From: Leptolyngbya boryana PCC 6306
GTDB taxonomy: Bacteria; Cyanobacteriota; Cyanobacteriia; Leptolyngbyales; Leptolyngbyaceae
NCBI RefSeq assembly: GCF_000353285.1
Contig: NZ_KB731324.1
Coordinates: 2,746,577 to 2,810,576 of the forward strand
Direction of reading: 5' to 3'
Length of the DNA: 64,000 bases
Shown piece by piece: positions 54,655-64,000 of this stretch (positions are counted from its first letter, which is position 1; each line of letters begins with the position of its first letter). The notes under the pieces are model-generated. The model saw nothing but the letters and a program-made list of their open reading frames with translations, had not been told where the DNA came from and ran no database searches. The position numbers were made by a program, and so were the translations under genes.

Positions 54655-56616
54655 ATGAAATTATTCTTACGGTTGGGAATTGGAGCGAGTGTCATAGCAC
54701 TATTTTCAATGTTCCGAGTAGAGGCTGCGACTTCACGCTCGATCGATCAAGAAGTAAATTGCGAAGTCGCGATCGTCGGTGGAGGACTAGCGGGAGTGGC
54801 AGCGAGCTACGAAGCGTTGAAAGCGGGACGAACAGTCTGCATGACCGAAATTACCGACTGGATCGGCGGACAAGTCTCGTCACAGGGAACTTCCGCTTTA
54901 GATGAGAAACCGACTCAGCGATCGCGATTACTTTTTCCACGCGGTTACGCTGAATTTCGCAAGCGCATTTTGGCGGAAAATCAAGGCAAAAATCCAGGTG
55001 CCTGTTGGGTGAGCTTGGTGTGCTTTATGCCCAAAGAAGGCGATGAAATTCTACGATCGCTGCTAAAAGAAGCAGAAAAAGAAGGCAAAGGAAAACTCTA
55101 CTTTTTCCCAAATACCGTTGCAAAATCTCTGAGTATCGAAGGCTCTGAAATTCGATCGATTCGTGCGATTCAACACAGTCCTGCTCCGAATGCTCCGCCT
55201 CTCAATACCTATCCTCTGTCTCAAACAATTCTCGATAGCTATACCGAACAAAATTCGCAACTGTTTCAGAAAAAAATCATTCGCTTCGTTCCACCAAAAT
55301 CGGGTCGCTGGTACGTACTAGATGCGACCGAGACGGGAGAGCTAGTTGCCCTGACGGATGTTCCTTATCGGTTAGGACTGGATGCGCGATCGTATCGCAA
55401 TCCTTCGTCATCGAGCGAAACGGATTATGCCTACTGCCCCCAGGGCTATACTTACACCTTTGCAATGGAAGCGACGGCAACTCCTCAATCTGTGACGCCT
55501 CCTGATTTCTACCCTCGCTATGCTCAGTCTTATAGCTTTAACGATCAGCGCTATGCAGAAGCTCCTGAGCTAGTTTTTACTTATCGCCGAATTCGGAGTG
55601 TCGATCCAAAAGCGGGAAGTCGCGTGGTCAATCCGGGTGATATTTCCATGCAGAATTGGAACTGGGGCAATGACTATGCGCCTGGAACAAGTTTAGATAA
55701 CTATTTGCTGTCGCGTGAGCAATTGCAATCGACTGGACAGCTTGCAGACTGGATGGGCGGGTTTCGGGTCAGTGGATTGCAGGGTGGTGAAGAACAAGCG
55801 ATCGGCTTTTTTCACTGGTTCCATTCGGGAACAACGGATGCGAAACAACCGATTAAGAAGCCTGTCCCGAATCTGCGTTACTTGACGGGATTGGATTCGC
55901 CGATGGGAACTGTGCATGGATTGTCAAAGTATCCTTACATGCGAGAAGCGCGTCGAATTGTTGGACGACCGACTTATGGCTATCCGAACGGCTTCTTCAT
56001 GGATGAAGTAACGGTATCGCGCAAAGATTTCAGCGATCGCTTTTACACGGAAAATCTTGATCCTGAGACGTTTCGGAATTTGTCAGTCTCGATCGCTGGA
56101 TTGCGGACGATTGCCGTGATTCGAGGACAAGTTGAGCCGCAAACGGTGAAATCAAGAGGTCGATCGCACATCTATCCTGATAGTGTTGGGATTGGACATT
56201 ATCCGCTCGATTTTCATCCTTGTATGGTTGAATCCCCACCTGAAAAACCTGGAAATCAGGAGCGTCCTGGAGAGCGACAAGGTGCAGGTGAAACGTTTCC
56301 ATTTCAGATTCCACTCCGAGCGATGATTCCCCAGAAGATCGATAATTTGATTGTGACTGGGAAAAGCATTGCGATGAGTCATATTGCGGCATCGGCGTAT
56401 CGAGTGCATTCGATCGAATGGTCTGCGGGGGCAGCAGCGGGAACGACGGCAGCATTCTCACTCGAAACGGGAATTGCTCCGTATCAATTGGTTGAGAATT
56501 TACCAAATCCAAGTCCAAATTTGGAGAAATTGCAAAAGCGACTGAATGAAAATAATAATCCGACTGCTTTTCCAGGTACGACGATTTTGAATACGAATTG
56601 GCAGAACTGGAAGTAG
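54655..56616 (+). CDS. secreted FAD-dependent oxidoreductase
   Basis: A 653-residue protein. A signal peptide (MKLFLRLGIGASVIALFSMF) is followed directly by the FAD-binding fold CEVAIVGGGLAGVAASYEAL and EITDWIGGQVSSQG. The C-terminal FAD motif is NLIVTGKSIAMSHIAASAYR. The family is an FAD-dependent oxidoreductase commonly exported in bacteria; substrate unknown. It is divergent from the FecR gene and closely followed by a Uma2 gene. Confidence 0.8.
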   Translation: MKLFLRLGIGASVIALFSMFRVEAATSRSIDQEVNCEVAIVGGGLAGVAASYEALKAGRTVCMTEITDWIGGQVSSQGTSALDEKPTQRSRLLFPRGYAEFRKRILAENQGKNPGACWVSLVCFMPKEGDEILRSLLKEAEKEGKGKLYFFPNTVAKSLSIEGSEIRSIRAIQHSPAPNAPPLNTYPLSQTILDSYTEQNSQLFQKKIIRFVPPKSGRWYVLDATETGELVALTDVPYRLGLDARSYRNPSSSSETDYAYCPQGYTYTFAMEATATPQSVTPPDFYPRYAQSYSFNDQRYAEAPELVFTYRRIRSVDPKAGSRVVNPGDISMQNWNWGNDYAPGTSLDNYLLSREQLQSTGQLADWMGGFRVSGLQGGEEQAIGFFHWFHSGTTDAKQPIKKPVPNLRYLTGLDSPMGTVHGLSKYPYMREARRIVGRPTYGYPNGFFMDEVTVSRKDFSDRFYTENLDPETFRNLSVSIAGLRTIAVIRGQVEPQTVKSRGRSHIYPDSVGIGHYPLDFHPCMVESPPEKPGNQERPGERQGAGETFPFQIPLRAMIPQKIDNLIVTGKSIAMSHIAASAYRVHSIEWSAGAAAGTTAAFSLETGIAPYQLVENLPNPSPNLEKLQKRLNENNNPTAFPGTTILNTNWQNWK

Positions 56617-56783
56617 GGATATCGAAAATGTGCGATCGCACTGAGAGATTCAGCGATCGTGCATTTTCACAAATCCTTCAACTCGGAAAGCCGATCGATA
56701 AAATTCACTTGCATTTCAGCGATCGAACTCCGAATAATTTCTCTGCTATAGTTCAGGAATACCGTCGCATTCTGGACAGGCTC

Positions 56784-57344
56784 ATGGTACATCCTGCATT
56801 CATTGAGATTACCGACGAAGAACTGATGCAAATGAGTTCCAAAAATCCTGAACTGCGATTCGAGCGGAATGCAGACGGGAGTGTGGTGACAATGCCTCCA
56901 ACGGGCGGACTTTCAGGAAATCGAGAAGCAAAAGCTGGTGCGTATCTTTTAGTTTATGTTGAGCGAAATGATTTAGGTGAAGTTTTTGGGCCGACGACTG
57001 GCTTTCGCTTATCAAACACTGCGGTAAGATCTCCCGATGCTGCGTTTGTTGCAAAAGATCGATTGCCCCAAAATTGGCGACAACAAGAAGATCAATTTAT
57101 TGCTGTCGCACCTGATTTTGTGATTGAGATTCGATCGAAAAGCGATTCACTCACAGAATTAAAAGCAAAAATGCAGGAATATATCGAAAACGGCGTGCGC
57201 TTAGGTTGGCTGATCGATTGTAAAAACAAAACGGCTTTTGTCTATCGTGCAGATGGTTCGGTGACACAATACCCCGAATCAGCAACCTTGAGTGGAGAAG
57301 ATGTCGTCCCAGGATTTACTTTGGCATTTCAGGTTTTTCTGTAA
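56784..57344 (+). CDS. Uma2-family (PD-(D/E)xK-like) protein
   Basis: Starting at the ATG at 56784, 186 residues. Motifs SPDAAFVAKDRLP and APDFVIEIRSKSDSLTELKA give the PD-E-K pattern of Uma2 proteins, which are abundant in cyanobacteria and have a restriction-endonuclease fold of unknown cellular role. A longer frame from 56598 exists but has no support. Confidence 0.8.
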   Translation: MVHPAFIEITDEELMQMSSKNPELRFERNADGSVVTMPPTGGLSGNREAKAGAYLLVYVERNDLGEVFGPTTGFRLSNTAVRSPDAAFVAKDRLPQNWRQQEDQFIAVAPDFVIEIRSKSDSLTELKAKMQEYIENGVRLGWLIDCKNKTAFVYRADGSVTQYPESATLSGEDVVPGFTLAFQVFL

Positions 57345-57409
57345 AACGTCGATCGCTTTATCGATCGCAGAATTAAGACAACGTTGAAAAGGTTCTCTTT
57401 ACTCTACTC

Positions 57410-57988
57410 ATGGTTGCCACTTCATCGACTTCTCAACCCAGACCCGCAAAAGTCATTCATCATCTGACCTGGAAGCAGTTTGAGGAACTCGATCGCTCTC
57501 TCGAAGATATTGCTGGTATCAAATTGATTTATCTGGATGGAACTGTTGAGGTTATGCCTGTTAGTGAAGAACACGAAGACTTTAAGGTGCTGTTTCGACG
57601 ACTGTTAGAAACTTACTTTGAAGTCTTTGGGATTCGCTTTTATGGTCGGGGCAGCGCGACGATGGGCACAGAAGCGATCAAAGCCAGAAATGAGCCAGAT
57701 GAAGCTTATAACTTGGAATATAAGAAGCCCCAACCTGATTTAGTGGTTGAAATCACCGTTACAAGTGGAGGTGTGAATAAGCTAGAAGTTTATCGTCGAT
57801 TGGGAGTCTCGGAAGTTTGGTTTTGGGAAGATGGAACGCTTGAAATCTATCACCTTCGCGATCGTTATGAAAAAATAACGCAGAGCCAACTTTTGCCAGA
57901 TTTCCCGATTGAGCTTTTCTGCCGCTACATGACTTACTATGACCAGTATGATGCTGTTCGGGAATTTCGAGCGGCACTGAAGCGCTAA
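57410..57988 (+). CDS. Uma2-family protein
   Basis: A 192-residue protein with the nuclease-like pattern KPQPDLVVEITVTSGG followed by LEVYRRLGVSEVWFWEDGTL. It differs clearly from the previous Uma2 gene, so it is not a recent duplicate. It converges with a small minus-strand gene. Confidence 0.8.
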   Translation: MVATSSTSQPRPAKVIHHLTWKQFEELDRSLEDIAGIKLIYLDGTVEVMPVSEEHEDFKVLFRRLLETYFEVFGIRFYGRGSATMGTEAIKARNEPDEAYNLEYKKPQPDLVVEITVTSGGVNKLEVYRRLGVSEVWFWEDGTLEIYHLRDRYEKITQSQLLPDFPIELFCRYMTYYDQYDAVREFRAALKR

Positions 57989-58365
57989 AAAACTTCGTCT
58001 GACTCCAACCATTTTGGATCGCTGATTGCTCGATCGAACTCTGCCTTACTGCCAAACCCAAGCGCCTCTGCTCGCGCAAAATTTGCAAGCTCCTCTTCAT
58101 CCGTATCAGCAGGCTCCCAAATCGCGTCGATCATCCATTCCAGCCAGCTAGCAGGCGGTTTCCACGGGCGAAAGTACTCAATCTTCTCAGCTTCAGAGTA
58201 ATCTTTTGCTTCCCACCAGTCTGACCACACCTCGATATGTGCTTCTCCACCGCCCATCCGCCAGCAGAGACTATACGGATGTTCGTTGAAGACAACCCAA
58301 GGAGGCGGAACGGTTCCGTACTCTAATTCAAGCTTGCGGATTGCTTCTAATTGCCATGCTTCCAT
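57985..58365 (-). CDS. hypothetical protein, 126 aa
   Basis: An acidic, Trp-rich protein (WVVFNEHPYSLCWRMGGGEA, IEVWSDWWEAKDYS). Not recognised. Overlaps the stop of the Uma2 gene by 4 nt. Confidence 0.55.
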   Translation of the reverse strand: MEAWQLEAIRKLELEYGTVPPPWVVFNEHPYSLCWRMGGGEAHIEVWSDWWEAKDYSEAEKIEYFRPWKPPASWLEWMIDAIWEPADTDEEELANFARAEALGFGSKAEFDRAISDPKWLESDEVF

Positions 58366-58434
58366 AAACTTCTAGACCCGATTTTTACAAATTTGGATGA
58401 GAATAGATTGTAGATGCCGTTGGTCTAATTTGCT

Positions 58435-59847
58435 TTGAGTCAAGCCTCTCCTAAATCGCGTCCGAATCCTCAAGAAACCCACCTCAATCGAGCGCGGGCA
58501 AGTTTGCGTCAGGCGCTCACGAATTATTCCCAGTTTTTACGATCGACCAAAAATCCCGCTCTCCAAACCGCGCTCAAGGCTGAACTTGAGACAATTTCGA
58601 CGAATTTAAGTAAGCTTGATCGCTTTGTGCTGAGAATTGCTGTGTTTGGCTTAGTCAGTCGCGGTAAATCGGCGATTTTGAACGCGCTGATTGGCGAGAA
58701 AATTTTTGAAACGGGTCCGTTGAATGGAGTCACGCAACAGCCGAGGCTCGTCACCTGGTCGCCGAAGGGCGGATTTGTGGCGGAGGATCAAGCGATCGTG
58801 CCGGAGTCTTCCAGCAAGATTCAGATTGAATTGATTGATACGCCAGGATTAGATGAGATTGATGGACAGGCGCGAGCCGACATGGCGCAGACGGTGGCTC
58901 GGCAGGCGGATTTAATTTTATTTGTAATTTCTGGCGATATCACTCGGACAGAATACAAGGCGCTTTGTGATTTGCGGCAGGCTCAAAAGCCATTGATTTT
59001 AGTATTTAACAAAGTCGATCTGTATCCGGATCAATCACGAGAAGAGATCTATCGAAATTTGCAAAATTTAGGCATTCGCAGCAATAGTAGCGATCGCTTA
59101 GAGCATCTGTTGACGGCGGATGAAATTGTCATGGTTGCGGCTGAACCTGCGCCGTTACAAATGCGGGTGGAATATCCGGATGGCCGGGTCAGCTACGAGT
59201 GGGAATCGCCCCCGCCGCAGATTGAAGAATTAAAAGCAAAGATTTTAACGATTCTGAATCGAGAAGGTCGATCGCTGTTAGCTTTGAATGCTTTGACTCA
59301 GGCGAGAACCGCTGAAACTGAGATTGCAACGAAAGTCATGGAGTTGCGAGACGTGGAAGCGGAGGCTTTGATTTGGAAGTTTACGCGCTATAAAGCGATC
59401 GCGATTGCGTTGAACCCGATCGCATTTCTTGATCTGATCGGTGGAGTGGCATCCGATCTGGCTATGATTCAAGCGTTGGCGAATTTGTATGGATTGCCAA
59501 TGACGCGCCATGAAGCAGGGAAACTGCTGAACACAATTTGGGTGAGTTCAGGGAGTTTGCTACTCGGTGAAATTGGTAGTGGAATTTTACTAGGAATGGG
59601 AAAAAGTGCAGCGGCTTTGGCAACTGGAGTCGATGGCAGCGCTGGCTTTTCGGCTTTGGCGGGAACTGCGATCGTGCAGGCTGGCATTGCTGGATATGGC
59701 TCGTATTCTGTGGGACGAGCGGCGCAGATTTATTTAGAAAATGGCTGTACTTGGGGAGCGCAGGGAGCAAATACTGTGATTCGAGAAATTCTCGATCAGG
59801 TAGATGCGAAGACGATTATTTATCGATTGCGTCAGGAATTGCTTTAG
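58435..59847 (+). CDS. dynamin/Era-like GTPase with membrane C-terminus
   Basis: A 470-residue protein starting at TTG 58435; a stop precedes it in frame, so no upstream start is possible. G1 is FGLVSRGKSAILNALIG, G3 is DTPGLDE, and G4 is FNKVD. The C-terminal 160 residues are hydrophobic (LLLGEIGSGILLGMGKSAAA), as in DUF697-type GTPases of cyanobacteria and plastids. It is probably membrane-associated. Its target process is unknown. Confidence 0.8.
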   Translation: MSQASPKSRPNPQETHLNRARASLRQALTNYSQFLRSTKNPALQTALKAELETISTNLSKLDRFVLRIAVFGLVSRGKSAILNALIGEKIFETGPLNGVTQQPRLVTWSPKGGFVAEDQAIVPESSSKIQIELIDTPGLDEIDGQARADMAQTVARQADLILFVISGDITRTEYKALCDLRQAQKPLILVFNKVDLYPDQSREEIYRNLQNLGIRSNSSDRLEHLLTADEIVMVAAEPAPLQMRVEYPDGRVSYEWESPPPQIEELKAKILTILNREGRSLLALNALTQARTAETEIATKVMELRDVEAEALIWKFTRYKAIAIALNPIAFLDLIGGVASDLAMIQALANLYGLPMTRHEAGKLLNTIWVSSGSLLLGEIGSGILLGMGKSAAALATGVDGSAGFSALAGTAIVQAGIAGYGSYSVGRAAQIYLENGCTWGAQGANTVIREILDQVDAKTIIYRLRQELL

Positions 59848-59966
59848 CTCGAACACTGAGGCGAATAGATTAAGAATTGGCTGTTGTGATTTGAGAAATT
59901 CTGAATCAATCGGCTTTGTTGGATGAATAGCCAAAGCAACAAAAGTCGATCGCTTCTAAGCACATT

Positions 59967-61181
59967 TCAAGGCTGAATCTGGAATTCATTCGCGGTTGAT
60001 TCTACGATCGTAGTCCCATCTTCCTTCAGTGCTTGCACTTTCCACTGTAACCGCTGCTTTATTTTCTCCTTCAACCAAGGTGGAGCAGTATAGCTCATTT
60101 GATTTGCTCCTAGCAGAGCAGAGAGTACCACAACCTCACCCTGTCTAACCTCTAGCTTGTAACTATATGCTCCATCCACTCCCTGCCATTTAAATTGAAT
60201 TGATTGTTGAACCGATAGTCTCGCTCCATCGTTTGGCTGTACTAAGTTCAATGGGCGCTTATCGTTGGTTACGAAGTAGCGGAGCACTGGCAGGGGAAAT
60301 CCAGCAACTCCGCCAGAATTTACAACTCCAATCCCCGTATCTGAATTGCCTTCACGATCGTCTGTCGCCTCAATCCTCAGCAAAATGAAATGCAGCCCGG
60401 TAGAACCTTTGGGTAAGGTATTTGGACTAGGCCCTGGGATGAACACTCGTCCTGTGGGCGGAACAAACATATCAAAGCGCTGAAGGGTCGTGTAGCGACG
60501 TTGCAACGGACGTTCTTCGATCGGCAGCGTTGCTTCGGTAAGCCGATCTCGCTCACTCGGCAGAGGATCACCTGGTAACACAACTTCCCATCGTCCTTTT
60601 AGTCGTCCAGTGCCGTTGTAGGAGATTTCAGCCCCAAATCGGGGCAAAGTTTCTCCAGTCGCGATCGCTGGCACTGGCTGACCATCTTCAAATGCTAAGC
60701 GCACCTCAGTTAGCGCGAGCGGAACCCGTGCCCCGCCTCCTGCAAGTCGGCAAGTGACAGCAACAAATTCATCCGGAGCGCCCGTCCTGCTCACAAACCG
60801 TCGGACATAGAAAAACTGCGACGAATTCCCTCGAATCGCGTCTTGATAGGCTCGTCGAGCGACCGAAGGCGGAATGGTCATGATATCGGTATAGTTGTTC
60901 GATCCGCTTAACCGGGAGCGATTACTACGGGCTGGAAGCTGACCGAAGATTGTCCCAGGCACACAAGATTGATCGGCATTAATCGCACCGCACCACAGCC
61001 CTTCCGCCGGAGTTTGATTGTTTAGCCCCACAAACGTGAGAAACACCGTAGTTGCTCCGAAGGTACGAACATTCACCCCTTTCGGGCTGACAATCACGGC
61101 TTCGGCAGTGGGCATCCTCATCAACAATCCAAAGATAGCTGAACCCATGAATATGCTCAATAATTTCAGTTTTAGTTTCAT
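59967..61181 (-). CDS. secreted protein with C-terminal Ig-like domain
   Basis: A 404-residue protein. A signal peptide (LLSIFMGSAIFGLLMRMPTA) precedes a beta-rich body and, at the C-terminus, an Ig/FnIII-like domain (NDGARLSVQQSIQFKWQGVD, then WKVQALKEDGTTIVEST). It is encoded 22 nt after the barrel protein, so the two are probably co-transcribed and may act together in the outer envelope. No name is recognised. Confidence 0.65.
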   Translation of the reverse strand: MKLKLKLLSIFMGSAIFGLLMRMPTAEAVIVSPKGVNVRTFGATTVFLTFVGLNNQTPAEGLWCGAINADQSCVPGTIFGQLPARSNRSRLSGSNNYTDIMTIPPSVARRAYQDAIRGNSSQFFYVRRFVSRTGAPDEFVAVTCRLAGGGARVPLALTEVRLAFEDGQPVPAIATGETLPRFGAEISYNGTGRLKGRWEVVLPGDPLPSERDRLTEATLPIEERPLQRRYTTLQRFDMFVPPTGRVFIPGPSPNTLPKGSTGLHFILLRIEATDDREGNSDTGIGVVNSGGVAGFPLPVLRYFVTNDKRPLNLVQPNDGARLSVQQSIQFKWQGVDGAYSYKLEVRQGEVVVLSALLGANQMSYTAPPWLKEKIKQRLQWKVQALKEDGTTIVESTANEFQIQP

Positions 61182-61203
61182 TACCTCTCCACTGATTCCA
61201 TTG

Positions 61204-63525
61204 TTAAAAACTAAAATTTAATCCTGCACTGACCGTCTGAATCGTGGCATTCGTATCCACATTGAATAGAGGGTCATGTGCGATCGTAGATTGTGCCCCA
61301 TAACGGATAAATGCACTTGCTGGAATCTCTCGACCCAAGCTATGCATCTGAAATTGCCAAGTGAGTAAGGCTTCCAAATTCGTGGCGCGTGTGATTTTTT
61401 GATTCAGCGAATCTGTCTCATCGGTACGGTTGTAATTGAATGCGAGCGTTAAATTCGGAAACATCACCCAACTGATACTAAGCGTTGGGCTACTCGTAAA
61501 GCGAGTAATGCCTTGCTCAAAGCTTTTTGCGCTTGTGAAATTGTAGCCCAAGGCAAGATTCAATCGTGGATTCACTTGCCAAGCGATCGAGACTTGGTGA
61601 TTCATCGTGCTAAAGTCTGCCAACTCTCGCGTAGGTTGGCGATTGTCTTGAAAAGTATTCGAGTATTGATAGCTAAGGCTGAAATTGTCGATCGACCAAG
61701 CTGTCCCAAATTTATGGCTTGTGGTGAGTTGATCAGGAATTTCCGAGGGATCAAACCCAGATAGAGCCTCAACTGGCTGATTTGCTCCAAACTGATGAGT
61801 GCGTTGAAAGCTGTAAGTTAAGGTTGGTAATAACTGATTGCTGCTGTTTAAGATCGTTTGTAAGGGCGCATTGATAGTTAGAGAACGGTTTTGAGTTTTG
61901 GTTTTTAGAATAGTCGCGATATTTGCTAGATTGTCTTCGGACTGATCGGTTTGAAATTGAATGGTGGCTCCTGCGATCGCAGCATTGACCCCGAAGCGAG
62001 TTCGGAGTTGATCAACCGTCACACTTGCTCCGACTGTGCCAAACTGTGGATCAAGCCGCTCATGCCGAAAGTTAAATGACAAATCTAGGGTGCGAGTGGC
62101 ATCCAGTTTGACCTTTTTGAGCAAATCATAGCTTGTCTCAACAAACCAAGCACTGCGGGTCACAGGCTGCACTCTCGCCACAGTTAGATTATCAACCAAT
62201 TGTGGATCAGCCGTCGGATTTGTAAAGCGACTGCGGACATAGCCTGCATCAAGTTTCAACCGACCAGAGGGATCTGTGCCAAACAACCGCACCCCGAATC
62301 CTTGGCTTTTTTCTGCATCGACTACTTCACCAACATTAAAGTTCTCAATCGGTTGACGAGACCCCCGCATAAAGGTCGTTTCTAATCGAACTCCGCCTGC
62401 GGGATTATCGAGCAGTTGCATACCGAGCGTTGCGGCTGTCAGGGTATTGTTTTGGTGCTCTATGCCTAAGAAATTGTCAAAGCCCACTACACTCGTGGTG
62501 CTGATATGAGCGATCGACAAATTGACCCGCTTACTGATTTGAATCTTACTGCTTAAGCCACGCGAGCAGAGATTGTCTAAGAGAAAGGGATGATTTCCAT
62601 AACATTGATGTCCAACAGAAACCTGTGCATTTCCCACTTTCACATCGAGCAAGTAATCACTCAAATCGATTTGGGGTGCAGCTTCTTTTAAGGTGTTAAA
62701 GCGCAATGCCTCTTGCAGATTGGTGCTACCTGCGAGATTAAAGTTCGCTTGAACATTAAAGTTATCTCTCTGATACTGAGCGGCGAATCCACCTGTCAAC
62801 GCCAAATCAGCAAAAGTTGGACGCTCCGATCTGCCTGCATCCGGCGTGCGGGCTTCAGCGACTTGAGATTTGAAGTTGACGTTCAGCTTCGGAGTGAATT
62901 TGAGATCTTCGGCGCGGGTAGTAGTAGGCTTTGGAGTCTCAGATGTGGGTTGTTCTGGAGTTTTTGGTGTTTCAGGCGATGAATTGGCGGGGCGGGATGG
63001 ATCGGAATTCGGTGTTACAGGTTGCGGGGTAGAAGATGATTGATTCGACGATTGAGGCGTTTGTGCTGTGGTCGGATCTACTTTGAGTACAAAAGTCTCT
63101 AAAACGATCCACTGTTCTGCACTCTTAACCATATAGACAGTGAGAGTGTGCTCACCAGGTGTGAGGGGCAATAATCGCGATCGATAAACCAGCTCATTGC
63201 CCGTAATGGCAACTTGAGATGTGACATCAACTTGATTTAGAAAAACGGACAGTGTACCTTCGTTTGTTGTAGGAAGATGAGCTAGCTTGAGCCGTATTTC
63301 TTCAGTTGAACGGACTGTAAGTACAGTTGGCTTGCTAGAAAATTGTTCAGGTTTGAGTGGTTGGGAAAGTCGTTTCAGGGGAGATGAAGGTTGAGGAGAG
63401 GCTTGTGAGTTCATCTGTGTTATTAAGTTGGGCACGGATTGAACTTCTGAGTTTGCAAAACAGGCTGGAATTCCCCAACTCAACCACACCAAAAATCCGA
63501 TGCTCCCATTGATGAGCCATCGCAT
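61204..63525 (-). CDS. outer-membrane beta-barrel protein, Pro-rich linker
   Basis: A 773-residue protein. A signal peptide (MRWLINGSIGFLVWLSWGIP) is followed by a beta-sandwich (LPTTNEGTLSVFLNQVDVTS), a Pro/Ser/Thr-rich linker at about 155-205 (TPKTPEQPTSETPKPTTT) and a C-terminal half of alternating amphipathic strands ending SAGLNFSF. The final Phe is the usual barrel-assembly signal. Its function is unknown; transport or adhesion is possible. It is first in the operon with 59967..61181. Confidence 0.7.
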   Translation of the reverse strand: MRWLINGSIGFLVWLSWGIPACFANSEVQSVPNLITQMNSQASPQPSSPLKRLSQPLKPEQFSSKPTVLTVRSTEEIRLKLAHLPTTNEGTLSVFLNQVDVTSQVAITGNELVYRSRLLPLTPGEHTLTVYMVKSAEQWIVLETFVLKVDPTTAQTPQSSNQSSSTPQPVTPNSDPSRPANSSPETPKTPEQPTSETPKPTTTRAEDLKFTPKLNVNFKSQVAEARTPDAGRSERPTFADLALTGGFAAQYQRDNFNVQANFNLAGSTNLQEALRFNTLKEAAPQIDLSDYLLDVKVGNAQVSVGHQCYGNHPFLLDNLCSRGLSSKIQISKRVNLSIAHISTTSVVGFDNFLGIEHQNNTLTAATLGMQLLDNPAGGVRLETTFMRGSRQPIENFNVGEVVDAEKSQGFGVRLFGTDPSGRLKLDAGYVRSRFTNPTADPQLVDNLTVARVQPVTRSAWFVETSYDLLKKVKLDATRTLDLSFNFRHERLDPQFGTVGASVTVDQLRTRFGVNAAIAGATIQFQTDQSEDNLANIATILKTKTQNRSLTINAPLQTILNSSNQLLPTLTYSFQRTHQFGANQPVEALSGFDPSEIPDQLTTSHKFGTAWSIDNFSLSYQYSNTFQDNRQPTRELADFSTMNHQVSIAWQVNPRLNLALGYNFTSAKSFEQGITRFTSSPTLSISWVMFPNLTLAFNYNRTDETDSLNQKITRATNLEALLTWQFQMHSLGREIPASAFIRYGAQSTIAHDPLFNVDTNATIQTVSAGLNFSF

Positions 63526-64000
63526 AGTTCACCTCTAAGGTGTTGATTGGGTTGTACTGAAAGATTGTCCGAGTCGATCAAGCGAATTGTTGTTCGTTGC
63601 CCTTTGCGCCTAATCGACCTAGGAATGATTGAAATAAAAACGCGCGGTCAATGTGCATGATTGTGTTTCCTGCGTTGTGTAACGTGTGTCAAGCATTTAA
63701 GCTTGTGATGAGTTACACGATGGAAAGTCAGAACATATGCAAGGAGACTGAAAATTTTTTGAAAAAACCGAAAGTTTGTCAGGATCGCATCCGCATGATC
63801 GAGATTGCCAAACCTGATAGCTATCGAGTTGAATCGTAATCTCGGCTTCCTTCACCCCCGAAATAGTCGCTTTTGCTATTCATGCACCAACGCCGAATCA
63901 ATCTATAAAATTGGCGCAAACAGTCGTGCAATCCGTGCAACCAACTTCAGCCACAGGGATTGTTGCTGATAATCCGAAGGGGTTACTAAATAACAAAGCT
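63526..64000. other. right-edge intergenic region
   Basis: Upstream of the barrel gene; no convincing gene. A 62-codon plus frame at 63651..63839 has no recognised motif or ribosome site and was not called. Confidence 0.35.

Noticed and set aside
63651-63839. 62-aa plus-strand ORF
   Set aside because: No motif, ribosome site or neighbour support.

Overview
The window looks like cyanobacterial DNA, probably from a filamentous Leptolyngbya-type strain (inference). The palindrome GCGATCGC is scattered densely throughout, the right side carries ndhB of the NDH-1 complex next to topA, and the signalling and envelope genes (CHASE2 kinase, FecR protein, Uma2 proteins) are typical of that phylum.

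Positions 1 to about 33,500 are accessory DNA resembling an integrated plasmid or phage-plasmid. It holds the end of a tyrosine recombinase, a CyRepA-like primase-helicase, several ribbon-helix-helix proteins, a ParM-like actin with a small partner gene and a nine-unit 10-bp repeat, a membrane-anchored FtsK/HerA-like ATPase in a run of small membrane proteins, a 14-copy GCTACA/TGTAGC array, a HicA-like toxin, a methyltransferase fused to an Mrr-type nuclease, and a 3407-residue tail tape-measure-like protein containing a hydrolase-like and a lysozyme-like segment. No capsid, portal, terminase or other tail genes are visible. A 268-nt structured stretch at 6104..6371 resembles the HEARO/OMEGA RNAs of IscB systems but has no iscB beside it. 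Positions 19,665..21,081 hold non-coding DNA rich in short hairpins and repeats.

Positions 33,500 to 46,500 are gene-poor and full of repeats. Recognisable genes are a response regulator, a degenerate-GGDEF/EAL protein, a Fic protein under a perfect 42-bp palindrome, a PAS protein lacking a kinase domain, and a PIN toxin/antitoxin pair. Between them lie two families of tiny membrane-protein genes, intact and decayed, which share an upstream GGGAACCCTAA motif at nearly fixed distance from the start codon. There is also a tandem array of minus-strand terminator hairpins.

Positions 46,450 to 64,000 look like core chromosome: tRNA-Pro(TGG), topA, ndhB, a FecR/CHASE2-kinase operon, a secreted FAD oxidoreductase, two Uma2-type proteins, a dynamin-like GTPase, and a secreted protein next to an outer-membrane barrel protein. 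The exact boundary of the mobile DNA was not found: the recombinase is cut by the left edge and no convincing att repeat was seen.
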